Shown: positions 32,690 through 41,106 of the stretch, in pieces
Layout of the letters: each line of letters begins with the position of its first letter
Position numbering within the stretch: the first letter of the stretch is position 1
Assembly: GCA_965222335.1 (NCBI GenBank)
Contig: OZ244944.1
Coordinates: 1,984,001-2,048,000, forward strand
Direction of reading: 5' to 3'
DNA length: 64,000 bases
DNA from: G965222335 sp965222335
GTDB taxonomy: Bacteria; Pseudomonadota; Gammaproteobacteria; Pseudomonadales; Halieaceae
Made by a program: the position numbers and the translations under genes
The notes under the pieces: generated by a model
The model's database searches: none
Seen by the model: the letters and a program-made list of their open reading frames with translations, nothing else
What the model was told of the DNA's origin: nothing

Positions 32690-33279
32690 TGCGCCTGGAC
32701 CTCACCCATATCCAGCGCTGGATTGCACCGGGCTCCCGGGTACTCGATCTCGGCTGCGGCGACGGCGAGTTCCTGCAGACCCTGCGCGACCAGCGCCAGG
32801 TACGCGGGCTGGGCCTGGAAATCGACCCCGCCAATCTCACTGCGGCCCTGGGCCGGGGCCTGAATATTGTTGAGCAGAACATGGACGAGGGCCTGGCCAA
32901 CTTCCCGGACCAGAGTTTCGATACAGTGGTAATGGCCCACGCCCTGCAGGCCGTGCACTACCCGGACCGGGTGTTGGACGACATGCTGCGCATCGGGCGC
33001 GAGTGTATCGTCACCTTTCCCAACTTTGGCCACTGGCGCTGCCGCCTCTACCTGGGCACCCGGGGCCGGATGCCCGTATCCAAATTCATGCCCTATAGCT
33101 GGTACGATACGCCCAACATCCACTTCTGTACGGTGCAAGATTTTGAAGCACTCTGTGACGACAAGGGAATCCGTATCGTCGACCGGGACATGGTGGGCAA
33201 TACGCCGCGCAAACCTTTCCTCGCCGGTGTCTGGCCCAACCTGTTCGCCCTCACCGCGATCTACCGGATCACGCGCTAG
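32689..33279 (+). CDS. metW: Methionine biosynthesis protein MetW
   Basis: 196 residues starting at ATG in the sequence TGATG shared with the metX stop. A small Rossmann methyltransferase-like protein with RVLDLGCGDGEFLQTL and QNMDEGLANFPDQSFDTVVM; NFGHWRCRLYLGTRGRMPVS and YSWYDTPNIHFCTVQDFEAL are MetW hallmarks. It is known to associate with and support MetX. Strict one-base coupling fits a stoichiometric partner. Confidence 0.94.
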   Translation: MRLDLTHIQRWIAPGSRVLDLGCGDGEFLQTLRDQRQVRGLGLEIDPANLTAALGRGLNIVEQNMDEGLANFPDQSFDTVVMAHALQAVHYPDRVLDDMLRIGRECIVTFPNFGHWRCRLYLGTRGRMPVSKFMPYSWYDTPNIHFCTVQDFEALCDDKGIRIVDRDMVGNTPRKPFLAGVWPNLFALTAIYRITR

Positions 33280-33718
33280 CGCGCTCCCGGGCCTGCTGCT
33301 CCTGGGCCTGCTTCTACTGGGCATGGCTGCGGCGGCACCGGCGCAGCAGAGCGAGCGTTTTGGCCCCTGGGAATTGCACTACAGCGTGGTCAATACCACC
33401 TTCCTGTCGCCGGAGGTCGCCGGCCGCTACGGCATTGTGCGCGGCGACAAGCGCGGGATTATCAATCTCGCGGTGCGCGAGCACCTCGAGGACGGCAGCG
33501 CGGTCACCCGTCCCGCACTGCTGGACGGTCGCACCTGGGACCTGATCCAGGGACAGGACCTGGAGTTCCAGGAAATCCGCGAGGGGTCCGCGGTGTACTA
33601 CATTGCCCCCTTCAGCTTTATCAATCGGGAGTGGCGACACTTCGAGATCCACTTCCGGCCGGAGGGCGCGGACAAGACCCACACCTTCAAATTCAAGCAC
33701 CAGCTGTTTATCCACTGA
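33227..33718 (+). CDS. DUF4426 family secreted protein
   Basis: 163 residues from the GTG used here; the family occurs after metW in Pseudomonas too (PA0388 type). The mature part from QQSERFGPWELHYSVVN to the end is about 125 residues of beta-rich sequence (VINTTFLSPEVA-like strand, GIINLAVREH, YFIAPF-like, FRPEGADKTHTFKF). A signal core LLLLGLLLLGMAAAA with an APA cleavage site lies upstream in frame, but the only ATG (33323) is inside that core. GTG at 33227 (overlapping metW by 53 bases) or CTG at 33293 would give a usable signal peptide. The start is therefore uncertain; the frame is not. Function unknown. Confidence 0.75.
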   Translation: MSGPTCSPSPRSTGSRASALPGLLLLGLLLLGMAAAAPAQQSERFGPWELHYSVVNTTFLSPEVAGRYGIVRGDKRGIINLAVREHLEDGSAVTRPALLDGRTWDLIQGQDLEFQEIREGSAVYYIAPFSFINREWRHFEIHFRPEGADKTHTFKFKHQLFIH

Positions 33719-34320
33719 TGGACGCCCGGCAAACCGTGGTCCTGGCCAGCGGCAACGCGGGCAAGCTCAGGGAACTGGAGCGGATTCTGGCCCCGCTGGA
33801 CCTGAGCCTGCGCCCGCAGACCGAACTCGGGGTGGGCGAGGTCCCCGAGACCGGCCTGACCTTTATCGAGAATGCGCTGATCAAGGCCCGCGCCGCCGCG
33901 GCCCACACGGGGCTGCCGGCGATAGCCGACGACTCGGGACTGGAAGTGGCCGCCCTGCGAGGCGCACCGGGTATTTACTCGGCGCGCTACGCCGGCGGCG
34001 GTGACGAGGCCAACAACCGGAAACTGCTGCAGACCCTGGCAGAGATGCCCGACGTAGCGCGCAATGCGCGCTTTTACTGCGTGCTGGTGTACCTGCGCCA
34101 TGCCGAGGATCCCACCCCCCTGGTCTGCGAGGGCAGCTGGCGCGGTGAAATTCTGGCGGCGCCGCGGGGCGCAGACGGCTTCGGCTACGATCCACTGTTC
34201 TATGTGCCCGCAGAGGGCTGCACCGCGGCGGAACTGCCGCGGGAACGCAAGAACCGGATCAGCCACCGGGCCCAAGCCTGCGCGCGACTGCTCGAGGCCC
34301 TGCGCCGGATCGACGGGTGA
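33718..34320 (+). CDS. rdgB: XTP/dITP pyrophosphatase
   Basis: 200 residues (RdgB/HAM1 family). It removes non-canonical purine triphosphates such as dITP and XTP. Seen: VVLASGNAGKLRELERIL (nucleotide binding), TGLTFIENALIKARAAAAHT, AIADDSGLEVAALRGAPGIYS, GFGYDPLFYVP and the C-terminal KNRISHRAQA. ATG shares a base with the DUF4426 stop (TGATG), and the stop overlaps the hemW GTG by four bases. Confidence 0.96.
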   Translation: MDARQTVVLASGNAGKLRELERILAPLDLSLRPQTELGVGEVPETGLTFIENALIKARAAAAHTGLPAIADDSGLEVAALRGAPGIYSARYAGGGDEANNRKLLQTLAEMPDVARNARFYCVLVYLRHAEDPTPLVCEGSWRGEILAAPRGADGFGYDPLFYVPAEGCTAAELPRERKNRISHRAQACARLLEALRRIDG

Positions 34321-35456
34321 CAGACACGCTCCCCCCCCTGGGCCTGTACATCCACCTGCCCTGGTGCGAGCGCAAGTGCCCCTACTGCGACTTCAATTCC
34401 CACGAAGCCGCGACCCTGCCGGAGGCCGCCTATATCGATGCGCTGCTTGCCGACCTGGAGCAGGATGCGAGGCTCAGCGGGGAGCGGCCGGTCCACACCG
34501 TGTTTATTGGCGGCGGCACGCCCAGCCTGTTCAGCGGCCCCGGGATCGCGCGCTTACTGGCGGGGGTCCGCGCAAGACTGCCGGTGACCCAGGACCTCGA
34601 AGTGACCATGGAGGCCAACCCCGGCAGCGCCGAGGCAGAAAAGTTTGCCGCGTTTCGGGCCGCGGGCGTCAACCGCCTGTCCCTGGGCATCCAGTCCTTC
34701 GACGATACCCGCCTGCAGGCCCTGGGGCGTGTGCACAGCGCCGATCAGGCCCATGCCGCGCTCGAGATGGTGCGCGCGGCCGGTTTCCAGCGCTTCAATA
34801 TCGACCTGATGCACGGCCTGCCCGGTCAGGACGCTGCCGCCAGCCGGGCGGACCTGGACACCGCGCTGGCCTACCGCCCACCGCACCTGTCCTGGTACCA
34901 GCTCACCATCGAGCCCAATACCGTGTTCCACCGCCGCCCCCCGACCCTGCCGCTGGAAGATACCCTGGCGACGATCCAGGATCGGGGTGAGCAGGTGCTG
35001 CGCGAAGGCGGCCTTGACCAGTACGAGGTCTCCGCCTGGGCCGTGCCCGGGGAGGCCTGCCGCCACAACCTGAACTACTGGACCTTTGGCGACTACCTGG
35101 GTATCGGCGCCGGCGCCCACGGCAAACTCACCCACCCCGACGGACGCATCCAGCGCTACGCCAAACGACGCCAGCCCGCTGCCTATATGGCTGCCAGCCC
35201 CGGGAATGTCACGGCCAGTCGTCGCTGGCTGGCGAGGGAAGAGCTGCCGGGGGAATACATGCTCAACGCCCTGCGCCTGGCCGGCGGCACGTCCCTCGAT
35301 GCATTCACCGCCCGCACCGGGCTGCCCCTGGCGACGATTGCCCCGCGCCTCGAAGCGCTGGTTGCACAGGGTCTGTTGCACACAGATGGGGGCCGGCTGC
35401 GCTGCAGCGCCACGGGCTGGCGTTTCCTGGACAGCGTGGTCGCGGCGTTTTTCTAG
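34317..35456 (+). CDS. hemW: Radical SAM heme chaperone HemW
   Basis: 379 residues. The iron-sulfur motif is CX3CX2C (WCERKCPYCDFNSH, Cys at about 19, 23, 26). GGGTPSLFS, EVTMEANPGSAE, LSLGIQSFDDTRLQALGR and the C-terminal winged-helix half (EYMLNALRLAGG) match HemW rather than HemN. The protein binds haem and helps insert it into respiratory enzymes. It starts with GTG four bases inside rdgB. The stop TAG overlaps the stop of trmB on the other strand at a CTAG palindrome. Confidence 0.95.
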   Translation: MTDTLPPLGLYIHLPWCERKCPYCDFNSHEAATLPEAAYIDALLADLEQDARLSGERPVHTVFIGGGTPSLFSGPGIARLLAGVRARLPVTQDLEVTMEANPGSAEAEKFAAFRAAGVNRLSLGIQSFDDTRLQALGRVHSADQAHAALEMVRAAGFQRFNIDLMHGLPGQDAAASRADLDTALAYRPPHLSWYQLTIEPNTVFHRRPPTLPLEDTLATIQDRGEQVLREGGLDQYEVSAWAVPGEACRHNLNYWTFGDYLGIGAGAHGKLTHPDGRIQRYAKRRQPAAYMAASPGNVTASRRWLAREELPGEYMLNALRLAGGTSLDAFTARTGLPLATIAPRLEALVAQGLLHTDGGRLRCSATGWRFLDSVVAAFF

Positions 35457-36154
35457 GCGGGGTTGTTGCGGGTGAAAACCAGGTCCCGGACACCGTGGCC
35501 GAGGCGTTCCCCCCGCTGTTCGAACTTGGTCAATGGCCGGCTCTCGGGGCGAGGTGAGTACTCACCTTCGCCGGCGGTATTGACCAGTTCACCCTGCGCC
35601 GACAGGACCGCCAGCATCTGCTCGGCGTAGTTCTCCCAGTCGGTGGCGAGATGCAGGGTGCCACCGGGTTTGATTCGCGACACCAGAAGGTCCACAAAGG
35701 CCGGCTGGATCAGGCGGCGCTTGTGATGCCGCTTCTTGTGCCAGGGATCAGGGAAGAAAATCTGCACGGTATCCAGTGACCCGGGAGGAATACAGTGCTC
35801 CAGCACCTCCACCGCGTCGTGGCAGAACACCCGGATATTTTCCAGCCCCCGCTCATCCATGGCGCGCAGCAGTCGCCCCACCCCCGGGCGGTGTACCTCG
35901 ACCCCGATAAAGCCACACGCGGGCGCGGCCTCGGCCATGGTGGCCAGGGACTGGCCCATGCCGAACCCGATCTCCAGCACCACTGGCCGCTCCGGACCGA
36001 ACAGGGCCGGCAGGTCCAGGGGCCGGGGCTCGAAATCCAGGCCCCAGCGCTGCCAGTTGGCAGTGAAGGCCCGCTTCTGGGCATCGGTCATGCGCCCCGG
36101 ACGCAGCACGTAACTGCGAATACGGCGGCGCTGCTGCTCGGGGGCCCCGCTCAC
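35453..36154 (-). CDS. trmB: tRNA (guanine-46-N7)-methyltransferase
   Basis: 233 residues. SAM site VLEIGFGMGQSLATMA; substrate words FIGVEVHRPGVGRLLRAM, IFFPDPWHKKRHHKRRLIQP (the family's most conserved stretch) and LHLATDWENYAEQML; TKFEQRGERLGHGVRDLVF closes the protein. It methylates the variable loop of tRNAs. The start GTG overlaps the stop of the DUF423 gene by four bases, so the two are coupled. Confidence 0.96.
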   Translation of the reverse strand: MSGAPEQQRRRIRSYVLRPGRMTDAQKRAFTANWQRWGLDFEPRPLDLPALFGPERPVVLEIGFGMGQSLATMAEAAPACGFIGVEVHRPGVGRLLRAMDERGLENIRVFCHDAVEVLEHCIPPGSLDTVQIFFPDPWHKKRHHKRRLIQPAFVDLLVSRIKPGGTLHLATDWENYAEQMLAVLSAQGELVNTAGEGEYSPRPESRPLTKFEQRGERLGHGVRDLVFTRNNPA

Positions 36155-36528
36155 GGCAGCATGCGCCAGCCCGCGGTGGCCAGGCAGGCCCAGCCCGCAA
36201 TCAGCGCCAGCCCGCCCAGGGGCGTGATCGCCCCCAGCCAGCGAATACCCGTCAGGCTCAGGGCGTAGAGGCTGCCGGAAAACAGCAGCAGCCCGACGAG
36301 GAACAGCCAGCCGCTGCTGCGCAGCAGGGGGCTGCTGCCCTGCTGCAGGACCAGCATGCCTACCGCCAGCAGCGCCAGGGCATGGTAAAAGTGGTATTGG
36401 ACCGCGGTTTCAAACACGCCCATGGCATAGGCGTCGAGCCGGTCGCGCAGGGCGTGGGCGCCAAACGCGCCCAGGGCAACGGCCAACAGGCCGGCGCAGG
36501 CACCCAGGGGAATAAACAGGTTAGGCAT
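36151..36528 (-). CDS. DUF423 family membrane protein (YgdD-like)
   Basis: 125 residues, four predicted membrane helices (about 5-24, 44-62, 70-90, 98-120). FIPLGACAGLLAVALGAFGAHAL, FETAVQYHFYHALALL and SGSLYALSLTGIRWLGAITP are the conserved family words (the first two split a longer conserved start). Inner-membrane protein of unknown function. The coding end overlaps the trmB start, and rpoH ends upstream 46 bases away in the same direction. Confidence 0.92.
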   Translation of the reverse strand: MPNLFIPLGACAGLLAVALGAFGAHALRDRLDAYAMGVFETAVQYHFYHALALLAVGMLVLQQGSSPLLRSSGWLFLVGLLLFSGSLYALSLTGIRWLGAITPLGGLALIAGWACLATAGWRMLP

Positions 36529-36574
36529 GGGCTCAGTCTAGCGCAGGGAGCGGCGGCGTGCCGCCCCCGGGGAA

Positions 36575-37429
36575 TCAGGCGGCGATCGCCGCCCGCAGTT
36601 TTTTCATCGCGTTCTGTTCCAGCTGACGAATACGCTCGGCGGACACGCCGTAGCGATCGGCGAGCTCGTGCAGGGTCGCTTTTTCCTCAGCCAGCCAGCG
36701 CTGGGCCAGGATATCGCGACTGCGCTCATCCAGTTCCGCCAGGGCACTGTGCAGTTGTGCCTCGCTGTTTTCCTGCCAGTCGCTGGATTCCACTGCGTCC
36801 GCAGGATCCGCTCGCAGGTCCTCCAGGTAGTACTGTGGTGACTGCCAGCCCTCGTCGTCATCGCTGTCCACGGGCAGGTCAAAGGCGACATCGCGGCTGC
36901 TCAGGCGTCCTTCCATGCGCTGCACCTCGGCCACATCCACCCCCAGGTCTTCGGCGACCGCGCGGGTTTCCTCGGCGCTGAGCCAGGCCAGGCTTTTCTT
37001 GGCGCTGCGCAGGTTAAAGAACAGTTTGCGCTGGGCCTTGGTGGTGGCGACTTTCACAATACGCCAGTTGCGCAGGATGAACTCGTGCATCTCGGCCTTG
37101 ATCCAGTGCACCGCGAAAGACACCAGGCGCACACCCTTCTCGGGGTTGAAACGTTTCACCGCCTTCATCAGGCCAACGTTGCCCTCCTGGATCAGGTCGG
37201 CCTCGGCCAGCCCGTAGCCAGTGTAGCTGCGCGCGATATGCACCACGAAGCGCAGGTGGGACATCACCAGCTCGCGGGCGGCTTCCACGTTGTCGTTGTA
37301 GTACAGGTCCTCCGCCAGCTCGCGCTCGCGCTCGGCGGTTAGCAACGGGATGCTGCTGACGGCCTGTACGTAGGCGGCCAGGTTGGCGCCCGGCACCATC
37401 TGGTCAACAGGCTGAAGCGTATTGTTCAT
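36575..37429 (-). CDS. rpoH: RNA polymerase heat-shock sigma factor (sigma-32)
   Basis: 284 residues. Region 2 has YTGYGLAEADLIQEGNVGLM and FNPEKGVRLVSFAVHWIKAE; the RpoH box QRKLFFNLRSAKK, which distinguishes sigma-32 from RpoD/RpoS, follows. Region 4 ends with TLHELADRYGVSAERIRQLE. It directs transcription of chaperone and protease genes after heat shock. The ATG has AAGGGGA upstream. A perfect CIRCE element lies 30 bases before the start codon, over a TATTAG -10-like sequence. ftsX-ftsE-ftsY lie upstream in the same direction, as in E. coli and Pseudomonas. Confidence 0.97.
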   Translation of the reverse strand: MNNTLQPVDQMVPGANLAAYVQAVSSIPLLTAERERELAEDLYYNDNVEAARELVMSHLRFVVHIARSYTGYGLAEADLIQEGNVGLMKAVKRFNPEKGVRLVSFAVHWIKAEMHEFILRNWRIVKVATTKAQRKLFFNLRSAKKSLAWLSAEETRAVAEDLGVDVAEVQRMEGRLSSRDVAFDLPVDSDDDEGWQSPQYYLEDLRADPADAVESSDWQENSEAQLHSALAELDERSRDILAQRWLAEEKATLHELADRYGVSAERIRQLEQNAMKKLRAAIAA

Positions 37430-37458
37430 GCGAAAATCCCCTTAAGCGTGCCGCAATT

Positions 37459-37485
37459 TTAGCACTCATGTCCTTAGAGTGCTAA
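37459..37485. promoter_or_regulatory. CIRCE element (HrcA operator) upstream of rpoH
   Basis: TTAGCACTC (37459-37467), nine bases, GAGTGCTAA (37477-37485): both arms match the CIRCE consensus exactly. CIRCE is bound by the repressor HrcA, usually in front of groESL or hrcA-grpE-dnaK. On the minus strand a -10-like TATTAG (37482-37487) overlaps the site, so bound HrcA would block rpoH transcription. The rest of the 135-base gap is AT-rich and contains CTTGAAATC, possibly part of another promoter. Confidence 0.92.
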
Positions 37486-37564
37486 TACCGCAAAAGTTCC
37501 CGGGCGGATCACAAAACAAGAAATAATTTTTGTTTGATTTCAAGCAGTTGGGGGCAGATTTCGG

Positions 37565-38527
37565 CTAGCGCGGGGCAATCGCACCGAGGTGACGCGAAAC
37601 CGCCAGCCAGGCGCCCGCGAGCCCCAGGGCGCCACCCATCAGCACCAGCTGGAAGCTGCCGATCACGCCGATGCCGGTCAGTTCGAAGCTGCTCTGGTAC
37701 AGGCGCGCCAGGTTGCGCACCGGGGCATCCAGGAAGGCCAGGGCCAGCAGCACCAGCAGGGCGGCAAAAACGCCGCCGCCGACGCCGTACCAGAGGCCAG
37801 TGTACAGAAACGGCCGGCGGACGAAGGCATTGCTGCCACCCACCAGTTTCACGATGACAATTTCATCGCGCCGGCTCTCGATCGCCAGGCGAATGGTGTT
37901 ACCCAGGATCAGCACCACACCCAGGACCAGCAAGCCCCCCAGCGCCAGGACCAGGCGCCAGCCCAGGGCCATGATATTGTTCAGCCGCTGTACCCAGGCC
38001 ATGTCCAGCACCGCCTCGTCGACCTCGGACAAGACCTGCAGCTCTGCCTGCAATGCCGCCGCCGGCACCCCGCTGGCCGGCGTCACCAGCAGCAGGTGCG
38101 GCAGGGGGTTCTGTTCCAGGCTGTCGAGCACGTCGGCGAACCCGGACTGGCGCGCGAACTCCGCCAGGGCTTCCTCCCGGGACACCAGTGCGGCACTCGC
38201 GACATCTCCCCGCCCGGCCAGGGTATCGCGCAGGCCCGTGGCCTCCTCCAGCGTCACCGGGTGACCCAGGAACAGGGAGAGCTGGGCGGGACTGTCCCAG
38301 CTACCGCTGATGTTGCGGGCATTGTCCAGGGCCACGGCCAGGGCGGCGGGCAGAGCCAGGGCGATACCAATCACCAGCCAGGTCAGGAGGCTGGAGGCAG
38401 GGTTTTCCAGGAGCCGGCGCAGGCTGTCTGCGGCGGACAGCTGGTGATGGTCCCGCCAGGCCCGGTAGCGATCCGCGAAGCGCGCCCGGCTGGCGCTGGC
38501 GCCCTCGCGCCGGGGGCCGGGGTTCAC
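37565..38527 (-). CDS. ftsX: Cell-division protein FtsX
   Basis: 320 residues. Four membrane helices: one near residue 45-70 (SLLTWLVIGIALALPAALAV) and three in the last third (WRLVLALGGLLVLGVVLILG, GVGGGVFAALLVLLALAFL, FQLVLMGGALGLAGAWLAV), with a periplasmic domain of about 100 residues between the first and second. FtsX and FtsE form an ABC-type complex that controls septal peptidoglycan hydrolases. GTG start overlaps the ftsE stop by four bases. Confidence 0.94.
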   Translation of the reverse strand: MNPGPRREGASASRARFADRYRAWRDHHQLSAADSLRRLLENPASSLLTWLVIGIALALPAALAVALDNARNISGSWDSPAQLSLFLGHPVTLEEATGLRDTLAGRGDVASAALVSREEALAEFARQSGFADVLDSLEQNPLPHLLLVTPASGVPAAALQAELQVLSEVDEAVLDMAWVQRLNNIMALGWRLVLALGGLLVLGVVLILGNTIRLAIESRRDEIVIVKLVGGSNAFVRRPFLYTGLWYGVGGGVFAALLVLLALAFLDAPVRNLARLYQSSFELTGIGVIGSFQLVLMGGALGLAGAWLAVSRHLGAIAPR

Positions 38528-39186
38528 ACCGCACCCCCGACCAGGCGCCCATCCTTGAGCGTAATGATGCGGTGCTGCAAACGGGAGATCAGGGCCAGGT
38601 CATGACTGGCGATGAGTACCGTCACCCCCACCCGGTTGAAAGCCTCGAACAGCTGCATGATGTCTGCCGACAGCGCCGGATCCAGGTTACCCGTGGGCTC
38701 ATCGGCGAGCAGGATGCGCGGCCTGCCGACCACCGCCCGCGCAATCCCCACCCGCTGTTGCTCACCGCCGGAGAGGGTAATGGGCAGGGCCCGCTCCCGC
38801 TCCAGCAAGCCCACCTTGTCGAGGGCGGCGCGCACCCGGCGGCCCACTTCCCGCGGGTCGTAACCGGCGATGATCAGGGGCAGGGCCACGTTGTCGAACA
38901 CGCTGCGGTCGAACAGCAGCTGGTGATTCTGGAACACCACCCCGATGCCGCGACGGTGCCGCGGGATGCCGCCGGGTCGCACCCGGGACAGGTCCTGCCC
39001 GTCCACCAGCACCCGGCCACGGGTGGGGCGGTCCATCAGCATGATCAGGCGCAGCAGGGTGCTCTTGCCCGCGCCCGAGTGGCCGGTGAGGAATACCAGT
39101 TCGTCACGGCCAATCTCCAGACTCACCTCGCGCAGGGCGTCGTGCCCCTCCGGATAACGCTTGGTGACCCGGTCAAAGCTGATCAT
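38524..39186 (-). CDS. ftsE: Cell-division ATP-binding protein FtsE
   Basis: 220 residues, ABC ATPase partner of FtsX. Walker A GHSGAGKSTLLRL, Q-loop VVFQNHQLLFDRSVFDNVAL, signature LSGGEQQRVGIARA, Walker B ILLADEPTGNLDP and H-loop IASHD. The ATG lies in the four-base overlap with the ftsY stop. Confidence 0.97.
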   Translation of the reverse strand: MISFDRVTKRYPEGHDALREVSLEIGRDELVFLTGHSGAGKSTLLRLIMLMDRPTRGRVLVDGQDLSRVRPGGIPRHRRGIGVVFQNHQLLFDRSVFDNVALPLIIAGYDPREVGRRVRAALDKVGLLERERALPITLSGGEQQRVGIARAVVGRPRILLADEPTGNLDPALSADIMQLFEAFNRVGVTVLIASHDLALISRLQHRIITLKDGRLVGGAV

Positions 39187-40343
39187 GCAGCGTCGCTGTC
39201 CCGCTGAAACAGGGCGCGGATAAAGGGCTCGGCCTCAAAGGGCCGCAGGTCCTCCACAGCCTCACCCACACCGATAAAGCGAATTGGCAGCCCCAGCTGC
39301 CTGGCGACCGCGAAGATCACCCCACCCTTGGCGGTACCGTCCAGCTTGGTCAGGGTGATCCCGGTGACACCCACCACCTGCTGGAACTGGCGCGCCTGGG
39401 ACAGGGCGTTCTGGCCGGTGCCCGCATCCAGTACCAGCATCACCTCCTGGGGTGCGTCGGGGTCCAGTTTGCCCATCACCCGCACGACCTTGCCCAGCTC
39501 CTCCATGAGGTGGTCCTTGTTGTGCAGGCGCCCGGCGGTATCGGCGATCAACACATCGATGCCCCGGGCCTGGGCCGCCTGCAGGGCATCGTAAATCACC
39601 GAGGCGCTGTCCGCGCCGCTGTGCTGGGCGACCACCGGGACGTTGTTGCGCTCACCCCAGACCTGCAACTGCTCCACCGCCGCCGCGCGGAAGGTATCCC
39701 CGGCAGCCAGCATCACCGAACGCCCCTCCCCGAGATAGCGCCGCGCGAGCTTGCCGATAGTGGTGGTTTTGCCCACCCCGTTGACGCCCACCATCAGGAT
39801 TACGAAGGGTTTGTGGGAACCGGGATCGAGGGGCTTTTCGCAGGGCTGCAGCAGTTCCTGCAGCTCCTCCTGCAGCGCCCGCTCCAGGGCCTCGGGCCGG
39901 GTGAGCTCCCGGCGCGAGACGCGCTGGGTCAGGCTCTCGATAATGGCCACGGTGGCATCCACGCCAACATCCGCCAGCAGCAGGCGCGACTCCAGCTCTT
40001 CCAGTAGATCGGCGTCGATTTCCTTGCGCCCGAGAAATACCGAGCCCAGGCCCTGGGCCAGGTTGTCGCTGGTGCGACCGAGGCCGCGGCGCAACCGCTG
40101 GAACAGGCCCGCCTCCCGTTTCTCGCCGGGGTCAGCCGCGCTCTCAACCGGCGAGGCTCGCGGGGGTTCCGGCGCTGGCTCGGCGGCGCCTTCGGGATCC
40201 GGCACCTGCGCGGTCGGCGCGGGCACCGGGGTCTGTTCCACACCGACCTCCGGCGTGGCGCCTGCCACGTCCCCGGTTGCGTCTGGCGCGGCGGGCTCTG
40301 CCGGCGGCGATTGCGCAGCTTTCTTGCGTTTAAATAACTTCAT
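39183..40343 (-). CDS. ftsY: Signal recognition particle receptor FtsY
   Basis: 386 residues from the ATG giving MKLFKRKKAAQ; longer upstream frames are not protein-like. Residues 1-85 are the low-complexity Pro/Ala/Glu-rich A domain. The N domain (about 90-180) is helical, and the GTPase G domain shows GVNGVGKTTTIGKLARRY, DTFRAAAVEQL, DTAGRLHNKDHLMEEL, TKLDGTAKGG and FIGVGEAVEDLRPF. It targets ribosomes making membrane proteins to the translocon. Divergent from rsmD with 75 bases between starts. Confidence 0.96.
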   Translation of the reverse strand: MKLFKRKKAAQSPPAEPAAPDATGDVAGATPEVGVEQTPVPAPTAQVPDPEGAAEPAPEPPRASPVESAADPGEKREAGLFQRLRRGLGRTSDNLAQGLGSVFLGRKEIDADLLEELESRLLLADVGVDATVAIIESLTQRVSRRELTRPEALERALQEELQELLQPCEKPLDPGSHKPFVILMVGVNGVGKTTTIGKLARRYLGEGRSVMLAAGDTFRAAAVEQLQVWGERNNVPVVAQHSGADSASVIYDALQAAQARGIDVLIADTAGRLHNKDHLMEELGKVVRVMGKLDPDAPQEVMLVLDAGTGQNALSQARQFQQVVGVTGITLTKLDGTAKGGVIFAVARQLGLPIRFIGVGEAVEDLRPFEAEPFIRALFQRDSDAA

Positions 40344-40418
40344 AGTCTGTCGTGCTAGAGTGGCGAGCTGGGCGCTCTCGTGAGCGCGTATCCTACCATT
40401 GCTGCACGGGGCGGAGAA

Positions 40419-41015
40419 ATGCCAGACCCTCGCAAGGCGCGCGCCGGCAGAGCCGGCAGGGCCTCCCAGCTGCGCATCATCGGTGGCCATTGGCGCGGCC
40501 GCAAGCTGACTTTCACTGCCGCCGAGGGCCTGCGGCCAACCCCCGACCGGGTGCGCGAAACCCTGTTCAACTGGCTGGCCGCGGAAGTGCGGGGTGCGCG
40601 CTGCCTGGACCTGTTCTGCGGCAGCGGTGCCCTGGGTTTGGAAGCCCTGTCCCGGGGCGCGAAATACTGCGACTTCGTCGACAGTCACGGCGCCAGCCTG
40701 CGGCAGGTCGCGGCCCACATCGACACCCTGGGGGCCGGCAAGCAGGCCACCTGCCATTCACGGGAAGCGCAGGCGGTACTGGCCGACGCCACCCTGCCCT
40801 GGGACATCGTGTTTATCGACCCGCCCTTCGGGCGCGATCTTGCACAGCCCGTATGCCGGGCCCTGGACAGCCGCCAGCTGCTGGCACCCGGCGCCCGGAT
40901 ATACCTGGAGACCGGTCGCGAGGAGGAAGAACTGGACCTGCCCGCACACTGGCAACTGCACCGGGACAAGCAGGCGGGGGCGGTGCGCTACCGCCTGTTT
41001 CACTGCGACGCCTGA
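40419..41015 (+). CDS. rsmD: 16S rRNA (guanine-966-N2)-methyltransferase
   Basis: 198 residues. RIIGGHWRGRKLTF and LRPTPDRVRETLFNWL are the RsmD signature, followed by SAM motif I CLDLFCGSGALGLEALSRGA and the catalytic VFIDPPFGRDL (DPPF/NPPY class). The ATG near GGAG is preferred to a GTG 13 codons upstream (40380), though spacing to GGAG is short. Position next to ftsY is conserved across gammaproteobacteria. Confidence 0.93.
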   Translation: MPDPRKARAGRAGRASQLRIIGGHWRGRKLTFTAAEGLRPTPDRVRETLFNWLAAEVRGARCLDLFCGSGALGLEALSRGAKYCDFVDSHGASLRQVAAHIDTLGAGKQATCHSREAQAVLADATLPWDIVFIDPPFGRDLAQPVCRALDSRQLLAPGARIYLETGREEEELDLPAHWQLHRDKQAGAVRYRLFHCDA

Positions 41016-41106
41016 CTTGAAGCTGAATTGCAGCCCCACCGGCAACTGTTTACCATCCCGGGCCCAGGTCCCCCTATAAACAGGCCCGGAACGCGGAGAG
41101 CAAAAC

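Noticed and set aside
37441..37564. Sigma-32 promoter for rpoH (CTTGAAA present)
   Set aside because: A CTTGAAATC word is present on the minus strand but no CCCCAT-type -10 box lies at the right distance.
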